NCBI GenBank assembly: GCA_026709365.1
Contig: JAPOTD010000062.1
Span: 1 to 35,788 of the forward strand
DNA length: 35,788 nucleotides
Source: Gammaproteobacteria bacterium
Lineage (GTDB): Bacteria; Pseudomonadota; Gammaproteobacteria; Pseudomonadales; Azotimanducaceae
Direction: 5' to 3'
Below the pieces are notes generated by a model. The model did not search any database, was not told where the DNA came from, and saw only the letters and a program-made list of their open reading frames with translations. Shown here in pieces: positions 15,237-23,016 of this stretch. The position numbers and the translations under genes were made by a program. Numbering within the stretch: position 1 is the first letter of the stretch; the number at the start of each line of letters is the position of its first letter.

Positions 15237-16022
15237 ATGGATGATCTGCAGCGGCTTTTCACTCCGATGGAGCTCGGCTCCCTGCGCGCGGACAGCCCGA
15301 TCCCGCTGTACCACCAGCTCCACCAATTCCTCAAGCAGCGCATCCTCAGCGGCGAACTGGGCTTCGGCGCCAAACTGCCCGGCGAAGCGCAACTCGCGGA
15401 AGGCTTTGGCGTCTCCCGAGTGACCGCCAAACGCGCCATGGACCTGCTGGTGGCCAATGAGCTCATCGCCCGCAAGCGAGGCCGGGGCAGCCACGTGGTC
15501 TTCCAGGCCCCGGCCTCCGACGTCGAGGCGCCGCTGGTCGGCATGCTCGAAAAGCTCGCACAGATGTCCCGCAGCACCCGGGTGCGGGTGCTGCACATCG
15601 ACCGGCGTTCGCCCCCGGCGAAGCTGGTCGAGGAACTCGACATCCCGGCGGCCGAACCCGTGCATTACGTGGTGCGGGTGCGTTTCCGAGAGGACCAGAC
15701 GCCCTTCGCCTACTACGAGAGCTGGACGCGCGGCATCGAGCGCGGCTACGACGCCCAAGCCATCGAAAGCCGGTTGCGGTTCGACATCATGGCCGAGAAC
15801 GGCCATCAAATCGCCCGCATCGAGCAGCACTTGAGCGCCGCCGCCGCAGCGCCGCCAGTTGCGGAGCAGCTGCGCCTAGTGCCGGGCGACCCCGTGCTGA
15901 CCCTCGTGCGCTACTCCTTCAACACTCAAGGCGACTTGGTCGATCTGCTGCATTGCCAATACCACACCGGCCACTTCCACTACCGCATGAACCTCAGCGT
16001 GGAGGACTACACCGGACAGTAG
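15237..16022 (+). CDS. GntR/HutC-family transcriptional regulator
   Basis: The product is 261 residues from the ATG at 15237 (AAGGGA upstream); a longer frame starts inside the previous gene and is rejected. Residues about 18-90 are a winged helix-turn-helix: IPLYHQLHQFLKQRILSGEL, KLPGEAQLAEGFGVSRVTAKRAMDLL, and IARKRGRGSHVV. Residues about 105-250 are a UTRA ligand-binding domain: VEELDIPAAEPVHYVVRVRF, PFAYYESW, and the end LVRYSFNTQGDLVDLL. HutC-type regulators bind AT-rich palindromes and usually release DNA when they bind a pathway intermediate. It is the only transcription factor in the window and is the third gene of the site B operon. It is the obvious candidate to bind sites A-E (inference). 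Confidence 0.92.
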   Translation: MDDLQRLFTPMELGSLRADSPIPLYHQLHQFLKQRILSGELGFGAKLPGEAQLAEGFGVSRVTAKRAMDLLVANELIARKRGRGSHVVFQAPASDVEAPLVGMLEKLAQMSRSTRVRVLHIDRRSPPAKLVEELDIPAAEPVHYVVRVRFREDQTPFAYYESWTRGIERGYDAQAIESRLRFDIMAENGHQIARIEQHLSAAAAAPPVAEQLRLVPGDPVLTLVRYSFNTQGDLVDLLHCQYHTGHFHYRMNLSVEDYTGQ

Positions 16023-16120
16023 CGCCCCCCTACAGCCAGCCCTGAATTGGGCCAAGGCGGGCAAGTCCAGCCAGTAGCGGGTGTGCCGCCTTCGTTCAGT
16101 CGCTCCAATGCCGCGACCGT

Positions 16121-17161
16121 TCAGCGCAGGACACCAAGTTCCAGCAGGTTGGCGATCGTCTCGGTCTGCACGGACACAAAGTGGCCAGGCGGTGGCGCGC
16201 GCACTTGGCCATCCTCGTCCAGCAAGCTGTTGGGCGGGCACACTTCCTCGCTGCCGTAAAGGTCTGCGAACAGCGCGAGCCGCTGGCGCGAGAACAGGTT
16301 GAACATGCCGGGGCGGCGGCGGTGGGCGCGCAAGCCCTCGACATGGATGTCAACGTTTGCCGCCATGGACTCGCCGACGGCCGCCTCAACCAGCACGCGG
16401 CCTTCGTAGTCAACGACCTGCGAGGCGCTGTCCACCGAGGCATTGGGCAGGTCGATGCCGCCCACGCCCGCCGAGTTGGCGGACACCACATAAACATGGT
16501 TCTCGTAGGCGCGCGCCCGCTTGGCGACGTTCTTGGGCGTCAGGGCCGGGCTCGCCACTTCCGAGGACGAGTGGCAAAGCACTTCCGCGCCCCGCAGCGC
16601 CAGCGCCCGGCTGATCTCCGGAAACAGGATCTCCTCGGAGGCGACCGCTGCCAAGCGCCCCAGAGCGGTGTCGGCCACCGGGAAAAGGCTGTCCGCTCCG
16701 TAGATGTCCAAATAGCGGTCGAGCACGTCGTAGGGCGTTGGGCCAAACTGCGAGATCAGGCGTCGGTAGCGCAGCGCCACGTCGCCGGACTCATCGGCGA
16801 TGAAGCTGGTCTGGAAGTAAAGATCGGGAAAGTGGCGGTCGGACTCGTAGAGGTTGCCGGCCAGAAACACACCGTTGTCCGCGGCGATGGCGCCGATGCG
16901 CTCGTACTCCGGCCCATCAACCGCAACGCACCCTCGGGCCAGCCAGGCGGCTGGGGTCTCACCCATGGGATAGCCGGTCAGGAAGTACTCCGGCAGCACC
17001 ACCAGCCGCAGATGGGGGCCGATGAACGCCTTGCTGGCCGCCACCTGGGCGGCAATGCGCTCCAGCGAGGCGTTGATTCGCTGACGGCACGAGGCAACAT
17101 CGGCGCACTGCGCGATGGCCTGCACCCTAGTCTGCAGCGCCAGCGCGCCGTAGCTGGTCAT
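16121..17161 (-). CDS. nitrilase-superfamily protein with altered catalytic residues
   Basis: The product is 346 residues from the ATG at 17161. The carbon-nitrogen hydrolase fold is clear: LRLVVLPEYFLTGYPMGE with Glu58, VFLAGNLYESD, RYRRLISQFG, and SEEILFPEISRALALRGAEVLCHSSSE. The catalytic triad of the family is Glu-Lys-Cys. Glu58 is kept, but the usual YRK Lys is Arg134, and the Cys of the 'C-x-x-x-x-FPE' segment is Ser175 (codon TCC). Amidase or nitrilase chemistry through a thioester is therefore unlikely. The protein may be a non-catalytic partner or have a different activity. It follows the HMG-CoA-lyase-like gene by 25 bases in the same minus-strand operon and converges with the GntR gene. 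Confidence 0.83.
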   Translation of the reverse strand: MTSYGALALQTRVQAIAQCADVASCRQRINASLERIAAQVAASKAFIGPHLRLVVLPEYFLTGYPMGETPAAWLARGCVAVDGPEYERIGAIAADNGVFLAGNLYESDRHFPDLYFQTSFIADESGDVALRYRRLISQFGPTPYDVLDRYLDIYGADSLFPVADTALGRLAAVASEEILFPEISRALALRGAEVLCHSSSEVASPALTPKNVAKRARAYENHVYVVSANSAGVGGIDLPNASVDSASQVVDYEGRVLVEAAVGESMAANVDIHVEGLRAHRRRPGMFNLFSRQRLALFADLYGSEEVCPPNSLLDEDGQVRAPPPGHFVSVQTETIANLLELGVLR

Positions 17162-17186
17162 GGTCGCAAGCCCACTTCCGGAACCA

Positions 17187-18155
17187 TCACGCCGCCGCGG
17201 CGCTGGCATAGGCAAATCCCTTGGGCAGGCCCGAGTCGGCGACGAAGCCGTACAGGGCCTCGTCAGGCAGCGCCGCCTGCACCTGTGCCCGCGCCGCGAG
17301 CAGCCGGTCGATGTCAATGCCCGTGCGCAGCCCCATCGCCTCCAGCAGGAACACCAAGTCCTCCGTGACGATGTTGCCGCTCGCCCCCGGCGCGAACGGG
17401 CAGCCGCCGAGGCCGCCCAAGGAACTGTCAATGGTGGTGATGCCCACGTCAAGGGCGGCCAGAACGTTGGCGAGCCCCTGCCCACGAGTATTGTGCAGGT
17501 GGACGCTGGAGAGCCGTTCCCGGCCCACCGCAGCCCAGATGCGCGTCGTCAGGCGCCGCACTTGGCTCGGATTGCCGTACCCGGTGGTATCCGAGAGACA
17601 GACTTCATCAGCGCCCAGGGCAATGGCCCGCTCCGCCAACGCCACCACGCGATCCTCAGATACCGGCCCTTCCAAGGTGCAGCCGAAGGCGGTGGACAGC
17701 GAGACTTCAAGGGTGGGACGCAACGCCGCCGGCTGCGCCGCCACCGCCGCCACGACGGCGGCGATCTCGTCGAACATCTGCGCGTGGGACTTCCTCACGT
17801 TGGCCAGGCTGTGGGTTTCGCTGACCGACAGCGGCATCGAGATGTGGTGCGCGCCCTCCGCAAGCGCTGCCTGGGCGCCGCGCAGGTTCGGCACCAGGAC
17901 CGCGACGTTCAATCCCGGAAGCGTCTTGGCGAAGCGGACCAACTCGGCCGTGTCAGCGAGCTGCGGCAGCAGCCGGGGCGGCACGAAGGACCCCACCTCG
18001 ATCTCCGGCACACCAGCCGCAGCCTCAGCGGCAATCCAAGCCTGCTTGGCTTGGGTGGGCAGGATCGTGTCGATGTTCTGCAGGCCGTCGCGCGTTCCGA
18101 CCTCGCTTACCGTCACGTCAATGGCCGCTTCCGCGCACCCCCTCTCGATCGACAC
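17187..18155 (-). CDS. HMG-CoA-lyase-like acyl-CoA lyase
   Basis: The product is 322 residues from a GTG at 18155 with only a weak ribosome site. It is a TIM-barrel aldolase of the HMG-CoA lyase family with all key residues visible: Arg22 and Asp23 (GTRDGLQN), the metal ligands His219 and His221 (VHLHNTRGQGLAN), and the mobile loop with catalytic Cys252 (GLGGCPFAPGASGNIVTED). The reaction is retro-Claisen cleavage of a 3-hydroxyacyl-CoA with a tertiary or secondary carbinol to acetyl- or propionyl-CoA and a keto acid. It sits across site C from a class III CoA-transferase and near a LeuCD-like dehydratase. A substituted malyl-CoA or citramalyl-CoA is therefore a better guess than HMG-CoA from leucine, since no leucine pathway genes are here. 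Confidence 0.88.
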   Translation of the reverse strand: MSIERGCAEAAIDVTVSEVGTRDGLQNIDTILPTQAKQAWIAAEAAAGVPEIEVGSFVPPRLLPQLADTAELVRFAKTLPGLNVAVLVPNLRGAQAALAEGAHHISMPLSVSETHSLANVRKSHAQMFDEIAAVVAAVAAQPAALRPTLEVSLSTAFGCTLEGPVSEDRVVALAERAIALGADEVCLSDTTGYGNPSQVRRLTTRIWAAVGRERLSSVHLHNTRGQGLANVLAALDVGITTIDSSLGGLGGCPFAPGASGNIVTEDLVFLLEAMGLRTGIDIDRLLAARAQVQAALPDEALYGFVADSGLPKGFAYASAAAA

Positions 18156-18176
18156 TCCGCAACCCCGCTCGCCAAA

Positions 18177-18194
18177 TGACCTAATGATATATCA
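18177..18194 (-). promoter_or_regulatory. operator-like 18-bp motif, site C
   Basis: On the minus strand it reads TGATATATCATTAGGTCA; its core TGATATATCA is a perfect 10-bp palindrome. It lies 22 bases upstream of the HMG-CoA-lyase-like start (18155, minus) and 34 bases upstream of the CoA-transferase start (18228, plus), so it is placed to control both directions. Confidence 0.72.
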
Positions 18195-18227
18195 TAGAGA
18201 CAAATTTGCGGCAGACGAGCCTCATCC

Positions 18228-19487
18228 GTGACAGCCACCGGTTCCCCCGCCACCGGCCAAGGGGCCAGAGACCCCGACCCGTCCCAAGCGCCCCCGCAGC
18301 AAGCGCGGCCCCTCGACGGGCTGCGCGTCATCGAGTTCTCGCACATGGTGATGGGACCGGCGACCGGGGTGATCCTGGCGGACCTCGGCGCCGACGTGCT
18401 CAAGGTGGAACCCCCCGGCGGCGACAACACCCGGCGGCTCAAGGGTTCCGGCGGCGGTTACTTCGCCATGTACAACCGCAACAAGCGCAGTCTGTGCGCC
18501 GACCTCAAGAACCCCAAGGCGCGGGCGCTGGCGCAGGACCTGCTCGCGGACGCCGACGTCCTGCTGGAGAACTTCCGCCCCGGCGCCATGGACAAGCTCG
18601 GCTTCGGCTACGAGGCCTTGAGCGAACGCAACCCCCGCTTGGTGTACTGCAGCCTGAAGGGCTTCCTGCCGGGCCCTTACGGCGAGCGCGTGGCGCTGGA
18701 CGAGGTCACGCAGATGATGGGCGGGCTCGCCTACATGACCGGCCTGCCCGGCAAGCCGATGCGCGCCGGCTCCTCCATCGTGGACATCACCGGCGGCATG
18801 TTCGGCGCCCTGGCGGTGCTCGCCGCGCTGCAGGAGCGCAATCGCACCGGCTGCGGCCAGCGCGTCACCAGCGCGCTCTTCGAGACCACGGCGTTCCTGG
18901 TCGGCCAGCACATGGCCCAGCAGTCAGTGCTTGGCGAGGAGCCGCAGCCCATGTCCATCCGCAGTTCCGCTTGGGGGGTTTATGACCTGTTCGACTGCGC
19001 CGACGGACAGCTGTTCGTGGCGGTGGTGAGCGACACCCAGTGGCGGCGGTTCTGCGCCGACTTCGGCCTTGAACCCCTAGGGGCCGACGATGCGCTCGCC
19101 GACAACGCCGGCCGGGTTGCCGGGCGCGAGCGCTTCATGCCCACCCTGCGGGAACTGTTCGCCGGCCTCGGCCGGGGCCAGGCAGCTGCCAAGCTCGCCC
19201 GCGCCGGGCTGCCCTTTGCGGAAATCAACAAGCCCTCCGACCTGTTCGATGACCCGCATCTGGCCCAAGCGGGACTGGTGGATGTCCGCCTTGCCGACGG
19301 CGCCCGCCAAGGCACCCAGGCGCGCTTGCCGAAGCTGCCCGTGGAGATGGACGGGCGTCGGTTCGACGTGCGCCGTCATCTGCCGCGCATCGGTGAGCAT
19401 TCCCGGGAAGCGGCGCGGGGCACCGGCCGCAACGAGGCCGAAATCGAGGCGCTGATGGCTGACGGGGTGCTTTTCGAAAACCGGTGA
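18228..19487 (+). CDS. class III CoA-transferase (CaiB/BaiF family) 1
   Basis: The product is 419 residues from a GTG at 18228. After a 25-residue Pro/Ala-rich tail it shows the family start LDGLRVIEFSHMVMGPATGVILADLGADVLKVEPP, then YFAMYNRNKRSLCADLK, LLENFRPGAMDKLGFGYE, and the catalytic-Asp segment ALDEVTQMMGGLAYM. The C-terminal part has FAEINKPSDLFDDPHL, also typical. These enzymes move CoA between carboxylic acids through an aspartyl-CoA thioester. It leads a plus-strand operon from site C and is divergent from the lyase, consistent with activating the acid that the lyase then cleaves. It is 30 residues longer at the N-terminus than the second copy at 32982. Confidence 0.92.
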   Translation: MTATGSPATGQGARDPDPSQAPPQQARPLDGLRVIEFSHMVMGPATGVILADLGADVLKVEPPGGDNTRRLKGSGGGYFAMYNRNKRSLCADLKNPKARALAQDLLADADVLLENFRPGAMDKLGFGYEALSERNPRLVYCSLKGFLPGPYGERVALDEVTQMMGGLAYMTGLPGKPMRAGSSIVDITGGMFGALAVLAALQERNRTGCGQRVTSALFETTAFLVGQHMAQQSVLGEEPQPMSIRSSAWGVYDLFDCADGQLFVAVVSDTQWRRFCADFGLEPLGADDALADNAGRVAGRERFMPTLRELFAGLGRGQAAAKLARAGLPFAEINKPSDLFDDPHLAQAGLVDVRLADGARQGTQARLPKLPVEMDGRRFDVRRHLPRIGEHSREAARGTGRNEAEIEALMADGVLFENR

Positions 19488-19569
19488 CCGCCCTTGGGCG
19501 GGCCGCCGATGCGCAGGATGGACGGGCCTTGAGTGCAATGAACGCAAGTGGACGAAGACGGACGCAGAT

Positions 19570-19585
19570 GATGCGCAGATGCGCA
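19570..19585 (+). repeat. short tandem repeat (GATGCGCA twice)
   Basis: Two head-to-tail copies of GATGCGCA precede the ribosome site of the DUF1330 gene, with a third copy at 19508-19515. The 111-base gap between the CoA-transferase and DUF1330 genes holds nothing else recognisable. Confidence 0.5.
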
Positions 19586-19598
19586 TAGGGAGGGGACG

Positions 19599-19895
19599 AT
19601 GGCCGCCTATCTCATCGTGACGGCTCAAATTCGGGACCGGGCCCGCTTCCTGGCGGACTATGCGCCCGCAGCCGCCGCGCTCACGGAGCGGTTCGGCGGC
19701 AAGTACCTGCTGCGGGCGCCGGGCGCCGAAGTGCTCGAAGGCGATCATCCCGGCGGTTCGGTGGTGGTGTCGAAATGGCCCGACAAGGCGGCTGCACTGG
19801 CTTTCTGGCATTCCCCGGAGTACGCCCAAGCCAAGCGCTTGCGGGAGGGCGTGGCCGACTGCCAAGTGTTGGTTGTCGAGGAGCCGGCGGCGTGA
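19599..19895 (+). CDS. DUF1330-family small protein
   Basis: The product is 98 residues from an ATG with AGGGAGGGG just upstream. It shows the DUF1330 pattern (ferredoxin-like dimeric alpha-beta barrel fold): MAAYLIVTAQIRDRARFLADY, the middle FGGKYLLRAPGAEVLEGD, and SVVVSKWPDKAAALAFWHSPEYAQAKRLR. Members are small cytoplasmic proteins of unknown reaction, often in catabolic operons. Its stop overlaps the start of the next VOC gene (GTGA). Confidence 0.9.
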   Translation: MAAYLIVTAQIRDRARFLADYAPAAAALTERFGGKYLLRAPGAEVLEGDHPGGSVVVSKWPDKAAALAFWHSPEYAQAKRLREGVADCQVLVVEEPAA

Positions 19896-20398
19896 GCGAC
19901 TTGGCCGCGCCAGCGTCAGCGCTGATCAAACGGACCACCTTGATCGTGCGCGACATGGCGGCGAGCCGCCGCTGGTACGAGCAGGTGCTCGGCATGCAGG
20001 TTTGGATGGACACCGAATTCGTGCTGAGCGGCGAGGGGCTGGCCGCCGGCGCAGCCGGGGATCGCACCCATCTGGTCATCATGCGCGGCGAGCATGACCG
20101 GATCGGCATGATCGGCCTGCTGCAGTGGCTGGACCCGCCTTGGCCCGCGCCGCCCGTTCCCACTGAGGTCGCCTACGGCGCACCCGTGTTCGTGGTGGAG
20201 TGCGACGATGCGGCACAGGTGGCCGCAAGCGCTGCGGCGCTCGGCACCCGCGTCCACTGTCCGCCCCGCGTCTGGTCCACCCGAGGCGCCCGGGGCGAAC
20301 TGCGCCACTTCATCGGCACGTCGGTCTTCGACCCGGACGGCCACTTCTATGAATGCAACCAAGTTACCGCCATTGAGGAGCCGGAGGATTCCCCATGA
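19892..20398 (+). CDS. VOC-family protein
   Basis: The product is 168 residues from the GTG at 19892, which overlaps the DUF1330 stop and has AGGAG upstream. It contains a VOC unit starting IKRTTLIVRDMAASRRWYEQVLGMQVWMDTEF and ending TSVFDPDGHFYECNQV. VOC proteins form paired beta-alpha-beta domains around a metal and include extradiol dioxygenases, lyases and isomerases. It is followed by another VOC gene with a 4-base overlap (ATGA), so the two may be subunits of one enzyme. The substrate cannot be assigned. Confidence 0.85.
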   Translation: MSDLAAPASALIKRTTLIVRDMAASRRWYEQVLGMQVWMDTEFVLSGEGLAAGAAGDRTHLVIMRGEHDRIGMIGLLQWLDPPWPAPPVPTEVAYGAPVFVVECDDAAQVAASAAALGTRVHCPPRVWSTRGARGELRHFIGTSVFDPDGHFYECNQVTAIEEPEDSP

Positions 20399-20835
20399 CC
20401 TTGCGATTTCAGCGCGCCAACTTTCTGGTGTCGAGCTTCGAGCGGGCCCTGCCCTTCTACCGAGACGTTCTCGGCTTCAGCGTGGCCTTCACCAAGCCGC
20501 CCAACGAAATCAGCTACTCCCACCAAGTGTTCGGCATCGACAGCCGTCCGCCCATCGGCTTCATGGTCCTCAGCACGCCCAGCCAGGAACGGGTGATGGC
20601 GCTCACGGAGGTGCCGGGGTTGGCCAACCAGGCCACGCCCCGCCGAAGCACCATCGTCATCGACGTGGAGAGCGTTGACGACGTGGTGGCCCGCGCCAAG
20701 GAACACGGCTTCCAGGTGTTCCCGGAGGAGCGGCTGGTGACCCACGACGGCCGGGTCGGCCGGGAGGTGGGCCTGCTCGACGGCGACGGCAACCTGACCG
20801 TCATCTACCACATCGACCAGCCGGCGCCCCAATGA
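20395..20835 (+). CDS. VOC-family protein
   Basis: The product is 146 residues, started by an ATG overlapping the previous stop, with a GGAG site upstream. The VOC pattern is clear: LRFQRANFLVSSFERALPFYRDVLGFSVAF, then TIVIDVESVDDVVARAKEHGFQV, and the last strand REVGLLDGDGNLTVIYHI. It is a single VOC unit, so it must dimerise or pair with its neighbour to complete a metal site. Its stop overlaps the MFS start (ATGA), showing tight coupling with the transporter. Confidence 0.87.
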   Translation: MTLRFQRANFLVSSFERALPFYRDVLGFSVAFTKPPNEISYSHQVFGIDSRPPIGFMVLSTPSQERVMALTEVPGLANQATPRRSTIVIDVESVDDVVARAKEHGFQVFPEERLVTHDGRVGREVGLLDGDGNLTVIYHIDQPAPQ

Positions 20836-22187
20836 GCGCCGCAGCGGACGGCAACGACGGCGCGCCAAAGGCAGCGGCCACCGCGCCAGCGGCGTATCCG
20901 AGCGCGGGACGCGCTTGGTACATGGTGTTCCTGCTCACCATTGCCTACGTCGTGTCCTTCGTGGACCGCAACATCCTGGGCTTGCTGATCGACCCCATCA
21001 AGGCCGACCTCGGGCTGTCCGACTTTCAGCTCGGCCTGCTGCTTGGCCCGGCGTTCGCCATCTTCTACGCCACGATGGGGCTGCCCTTGGGCTACCTTGC
21101 GGACCGCGGTCGCCGCACTTGGATCGTGGCCGCCGGCATCACCCTGTGGTCCGCCGCCACCGCCCTGTCCGGCCTGGCGCGCAACTTCGGGCAGCTGTTC
21201 ATCGCCAGAATGTCGGTGGGCGTTGGGGAAGCCACGTTGAGTCCCTGCGCCATGTCCCTGATTTCGGATTCCTACCCGGAGGAGCGGCGCGGCAAGCCCA
21301 TCGCGTTCTATTCCAGCGGCATCTCCCTGGGCAGCGGACTGGCGTCCCTGCTCGGCGCAGCCGTGCTCGCCTGGGTCGGGACCGAGAACAAGATCGATTG
21401 GCCCTTGCTGGGCCCGTTGTCCGGCTGGCAGGCCGCATTCCTGATCGTCGGGCTGCCGGGCGTGGTGCTCGGGGTGCTGTTCCTGCTGGTGCGCGAGCCC
21501 CGCCGCATCGGCGTCAGCGTCAGCGGCCACTTGGGGCACATGTTCGTCCATATCGGACGCCACGGCGCCGTCTTCGCCTGCTTCCTGTCCGTCTTCTGCG
21601 TCATGACCACCATTGCCTACAGCCACGGCTGGCTGGCGGTCACGTTCGACCGGACCTACGGCTGGGCGGTCGAGGAGTACGCCTTCGCCAACGGCATAGC
21701 GCTGCTGATCGTCGGCCCGCTTGCAGTGAACCTGGCCGGCGCCCTGTCCGACCGCTTCACCAGCCGCGGGCACCGGGATGCTCCCATGCGCATCGCGCTG
21801 GGCGGGTTGGCGGTGGCGGTGCCGACCTGCATCATCGGCCCGCTGCTGGACAACGCCTGGGCGGCCTTCGGGCTGCTGACGCTGGGCAACGCGGGGATGG
21901 CGTTCATCACCGCCACCTCCGTCACCGCCCTGCTGCCCATCACCCCCGCTCGCATCCGCGCCCAAGTGGTTGCCTTCTACTACATGGCGATCAGCTTGGC
22001 CGGGCTGATGCTGGGACCCACCTTGGTGGGCGCCTTGAACGACTTTGTGTTCGGTGCGGACGGGGTCCGCTACAGCGTGGCGGTGCTGCCGCTGGTGTTC
22101 GGCGTGCCGGTGCTGGCGCTGGCGCCGGTCACCCTGCGGCTCTACCGCCGGGCGCTCGAACAGGACATCGGCGAGTCCGGCGCTTAG
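20832..22187 (+). CDS. MFS transporter, spinster-like
   Basis: The product is 451 residues with about 12 hydrophobic segments. The first has FVDRNILGLLIDPIKADLGLSD, and the loop after TM2 carries GYLADRGRRTW, the MFS motif (G.laDr.GRr). The stretch MSVGVGEATLSPCAMSLISDSYPEERRGKPIAFY is typical of spinster-type permeases, which in bacteria often move aromatic or organic acids. It sits in the inner membrane as the last gene of the operon from site C, overlapping the VOC gene by four bases. It is the natural partner of the TonB receptor for import across the second membrane (inference). Confidence 0.93.
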   Translation: MSAAADGNDGAPKAAATAPAAYPSAGRAWYMVFLLTIAYVVSFVDRNILGLLIDPIKADLGLSDFQLGLLLGPAFAIFYATMGLPLGYLADRGRRTWIVAAGITLWSAATALSGLARNFGQLFIARMSVGVGEATLSPCAMSLISDSYPEERRGKPIAFYSSGISLGSGLASLLGAAVLAWVGTENKIDWPLLGPLSGWQAAFLIVGLPGVVLGVLFLLVREPRRIGVSVSGHLGHMFVHIGRHGAVFACFLSVFCVMTTIAYSHGWLAVTFDRTYGWAVEEYAFANGIALLIVGPLAVNLAGALSDRFTSRGHRDAPMRIALGGLAVAVPTCIIGPLLDNAWAAFGLLTLGNAGMAFITATSVTALLPITPARIRAQVVAFYYMAISLAGLMLGPTLVGALNDFVFGADGVRYSVAVLPLVFGVPVLALAPVTLRLYRRALEQDIGESGA

Positions 22188-22188
22188 T

Positions 22189-22399
22189 TTGGGGATACGC
22201 GCGCAGTCGCCGACGAACGCTTGCGCCGCGGCTTTGCTCGCCACCGCTTTGCTTGGCGCGTCGGGGGCCTGCTGCCTTGGGCGCCGACACGGCGGATGGC
22301 GCGGCGGTGCTTGAGATCTTCGCCAACTATTGGATCGGGGCGTTCTCGAACGAACGGCAAGCCAAGGCCGAGCGGCTGAATCGGGAGCCGGACTATTGA
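22189..22399 (+). pseudogene. fragment of a CpcT/CpeT-like gene
   Basis: Two frames together encode the start of a secreted protein. Frame one, from a TTG at 22189, gives a hydrophobic signal-like segment (CAAALLATALLGASG). A frameshift near 22270-22290 leads to frame two, which reads ADTADGAAVLEIFANYWIG then AFSNERQAKAERL and stops at 22399. The segment YWIGAFSNERQA matches the CpcT family opening (W..G.fsN..QA). The rest of the domain is missing, and the fragment ends against the stop of the convergent LeuD-like gene. It therefore appears to be a decayed second copy of the gene at 8586-9431. Confidence 0.55.
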
Positions 22400-23016
22400 T
22401 CCAGGCGCACCCACGGCTGCTCCGCCAAGCGTTGCCGCTCAAACGCATCGATCTTGGCGCCGCTTTCATCCGTCAAGGTGATGTCGTCCAAACCGCGCAA
22501 CAGGCGCACCCGCTGCCCTTCGGAGATCGCGAAGGGAACGGGCGAGCCGCCGCCCTCCATCACCGAGGCGCGAAGGTCCACTGTCAATCGGTTGCGCTGC
22601 GGATCTTCATCCGACCAAGCCGCCAGGGCCTGGATGCCGGACTGCGGCACCTGGGCCGGCAACAGTCCATTGGCCACGCAGTTCTTCTGGAAGATGGGGT
22701 TGAAGTCCGGCGCCACGATGACGCGGACGCCGAACTCCGCCAAAGCCCAGACCGCGAACTCCCGGGACGAGCCGCAGCCGAAGTTCGGCCCCCCGAGCAG
22801 AATGCTGGCACCGGCCCGCTCCGGGTGATTGAGGATGAAATCCGGATTGGGCAGGCGCCGCTCGGCATCAAGGTAGCGCCAATGGGCGAACAAGCCATCG
22901 GCCAACCCCGAGCGGGAGACGCGCCGCATCTCGCGTGACGGAATGATGGCATCCGTATCCACGTTGGCCCGCAGCAGCGGCGCCGCCACGCCCGTATGGA
23001 GTTCCAACGGCTTCAT
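22393..23016 (-). CDS. LeuD-like small subunit of an aconitase-type (de)hydratase
   Basis: The product is 207 residues from an ATG overlapping the LeuC-like stop (ATGA). It carries the small-subunit swivel-domain hallmarks: NVDTDAIIPSREM, the conserved GGPNFGCGSSREFAVWAL, and FNPIFQKNCVANGLLP. With the LeuC-like subunit it would form a 4Fe-4S (de)hydratase of the isopropylmalate isomerase type. No leuA or leuB gene is nearby, and the neighbours are catabolic. A hydratase for citraconate, maleate or dialkylmaleate (the dimethylmaleate hydratase DmdAB belongs to this family) is therefore more likely than leucine synthesis (inference). Confidence 0.9.
   Translation of the reverse strand: MKPLELHTGVAAPLLRANVDTDAIIPSREMRRVSRSGLADGLFAHWRYLDAERRLPNPDFILNHPERAGASILLGGPNFGCGSSREFAVWALAEFGVRVIVAPDFNPIFQKNCVANGLLPAQVPQSGIQALAAWSDEDPQRNRLTVDLRASVMEGGGSPVPFAISEGQRVRLLRGLDDITLTDESGAKIDAFERQRLAEQPWVRLDQ

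Noticed and set aside
16023-16120. Possible bidirectional terminator between the convergent GntR and nitrilase-like genes
   Set aside because: Only a weak CCC/GGG pairing is visible and no T run follows on either strand.
20915-22399. A 494-residue plus frame overlapping the MFS gene
   Set aside because: Most of it is out-of-frame MFS DNA. Only the last 40 residues are meaningful and are listed as the CpcT-like fragment.
20805-22469. A 554-residue reverse frame opposite the MFS gene
   Set aside because: The plus strand has 12 hydrophobic segments and MFS motifs; the antisense product is His/Gln/Gly-rich and lacks any domain.
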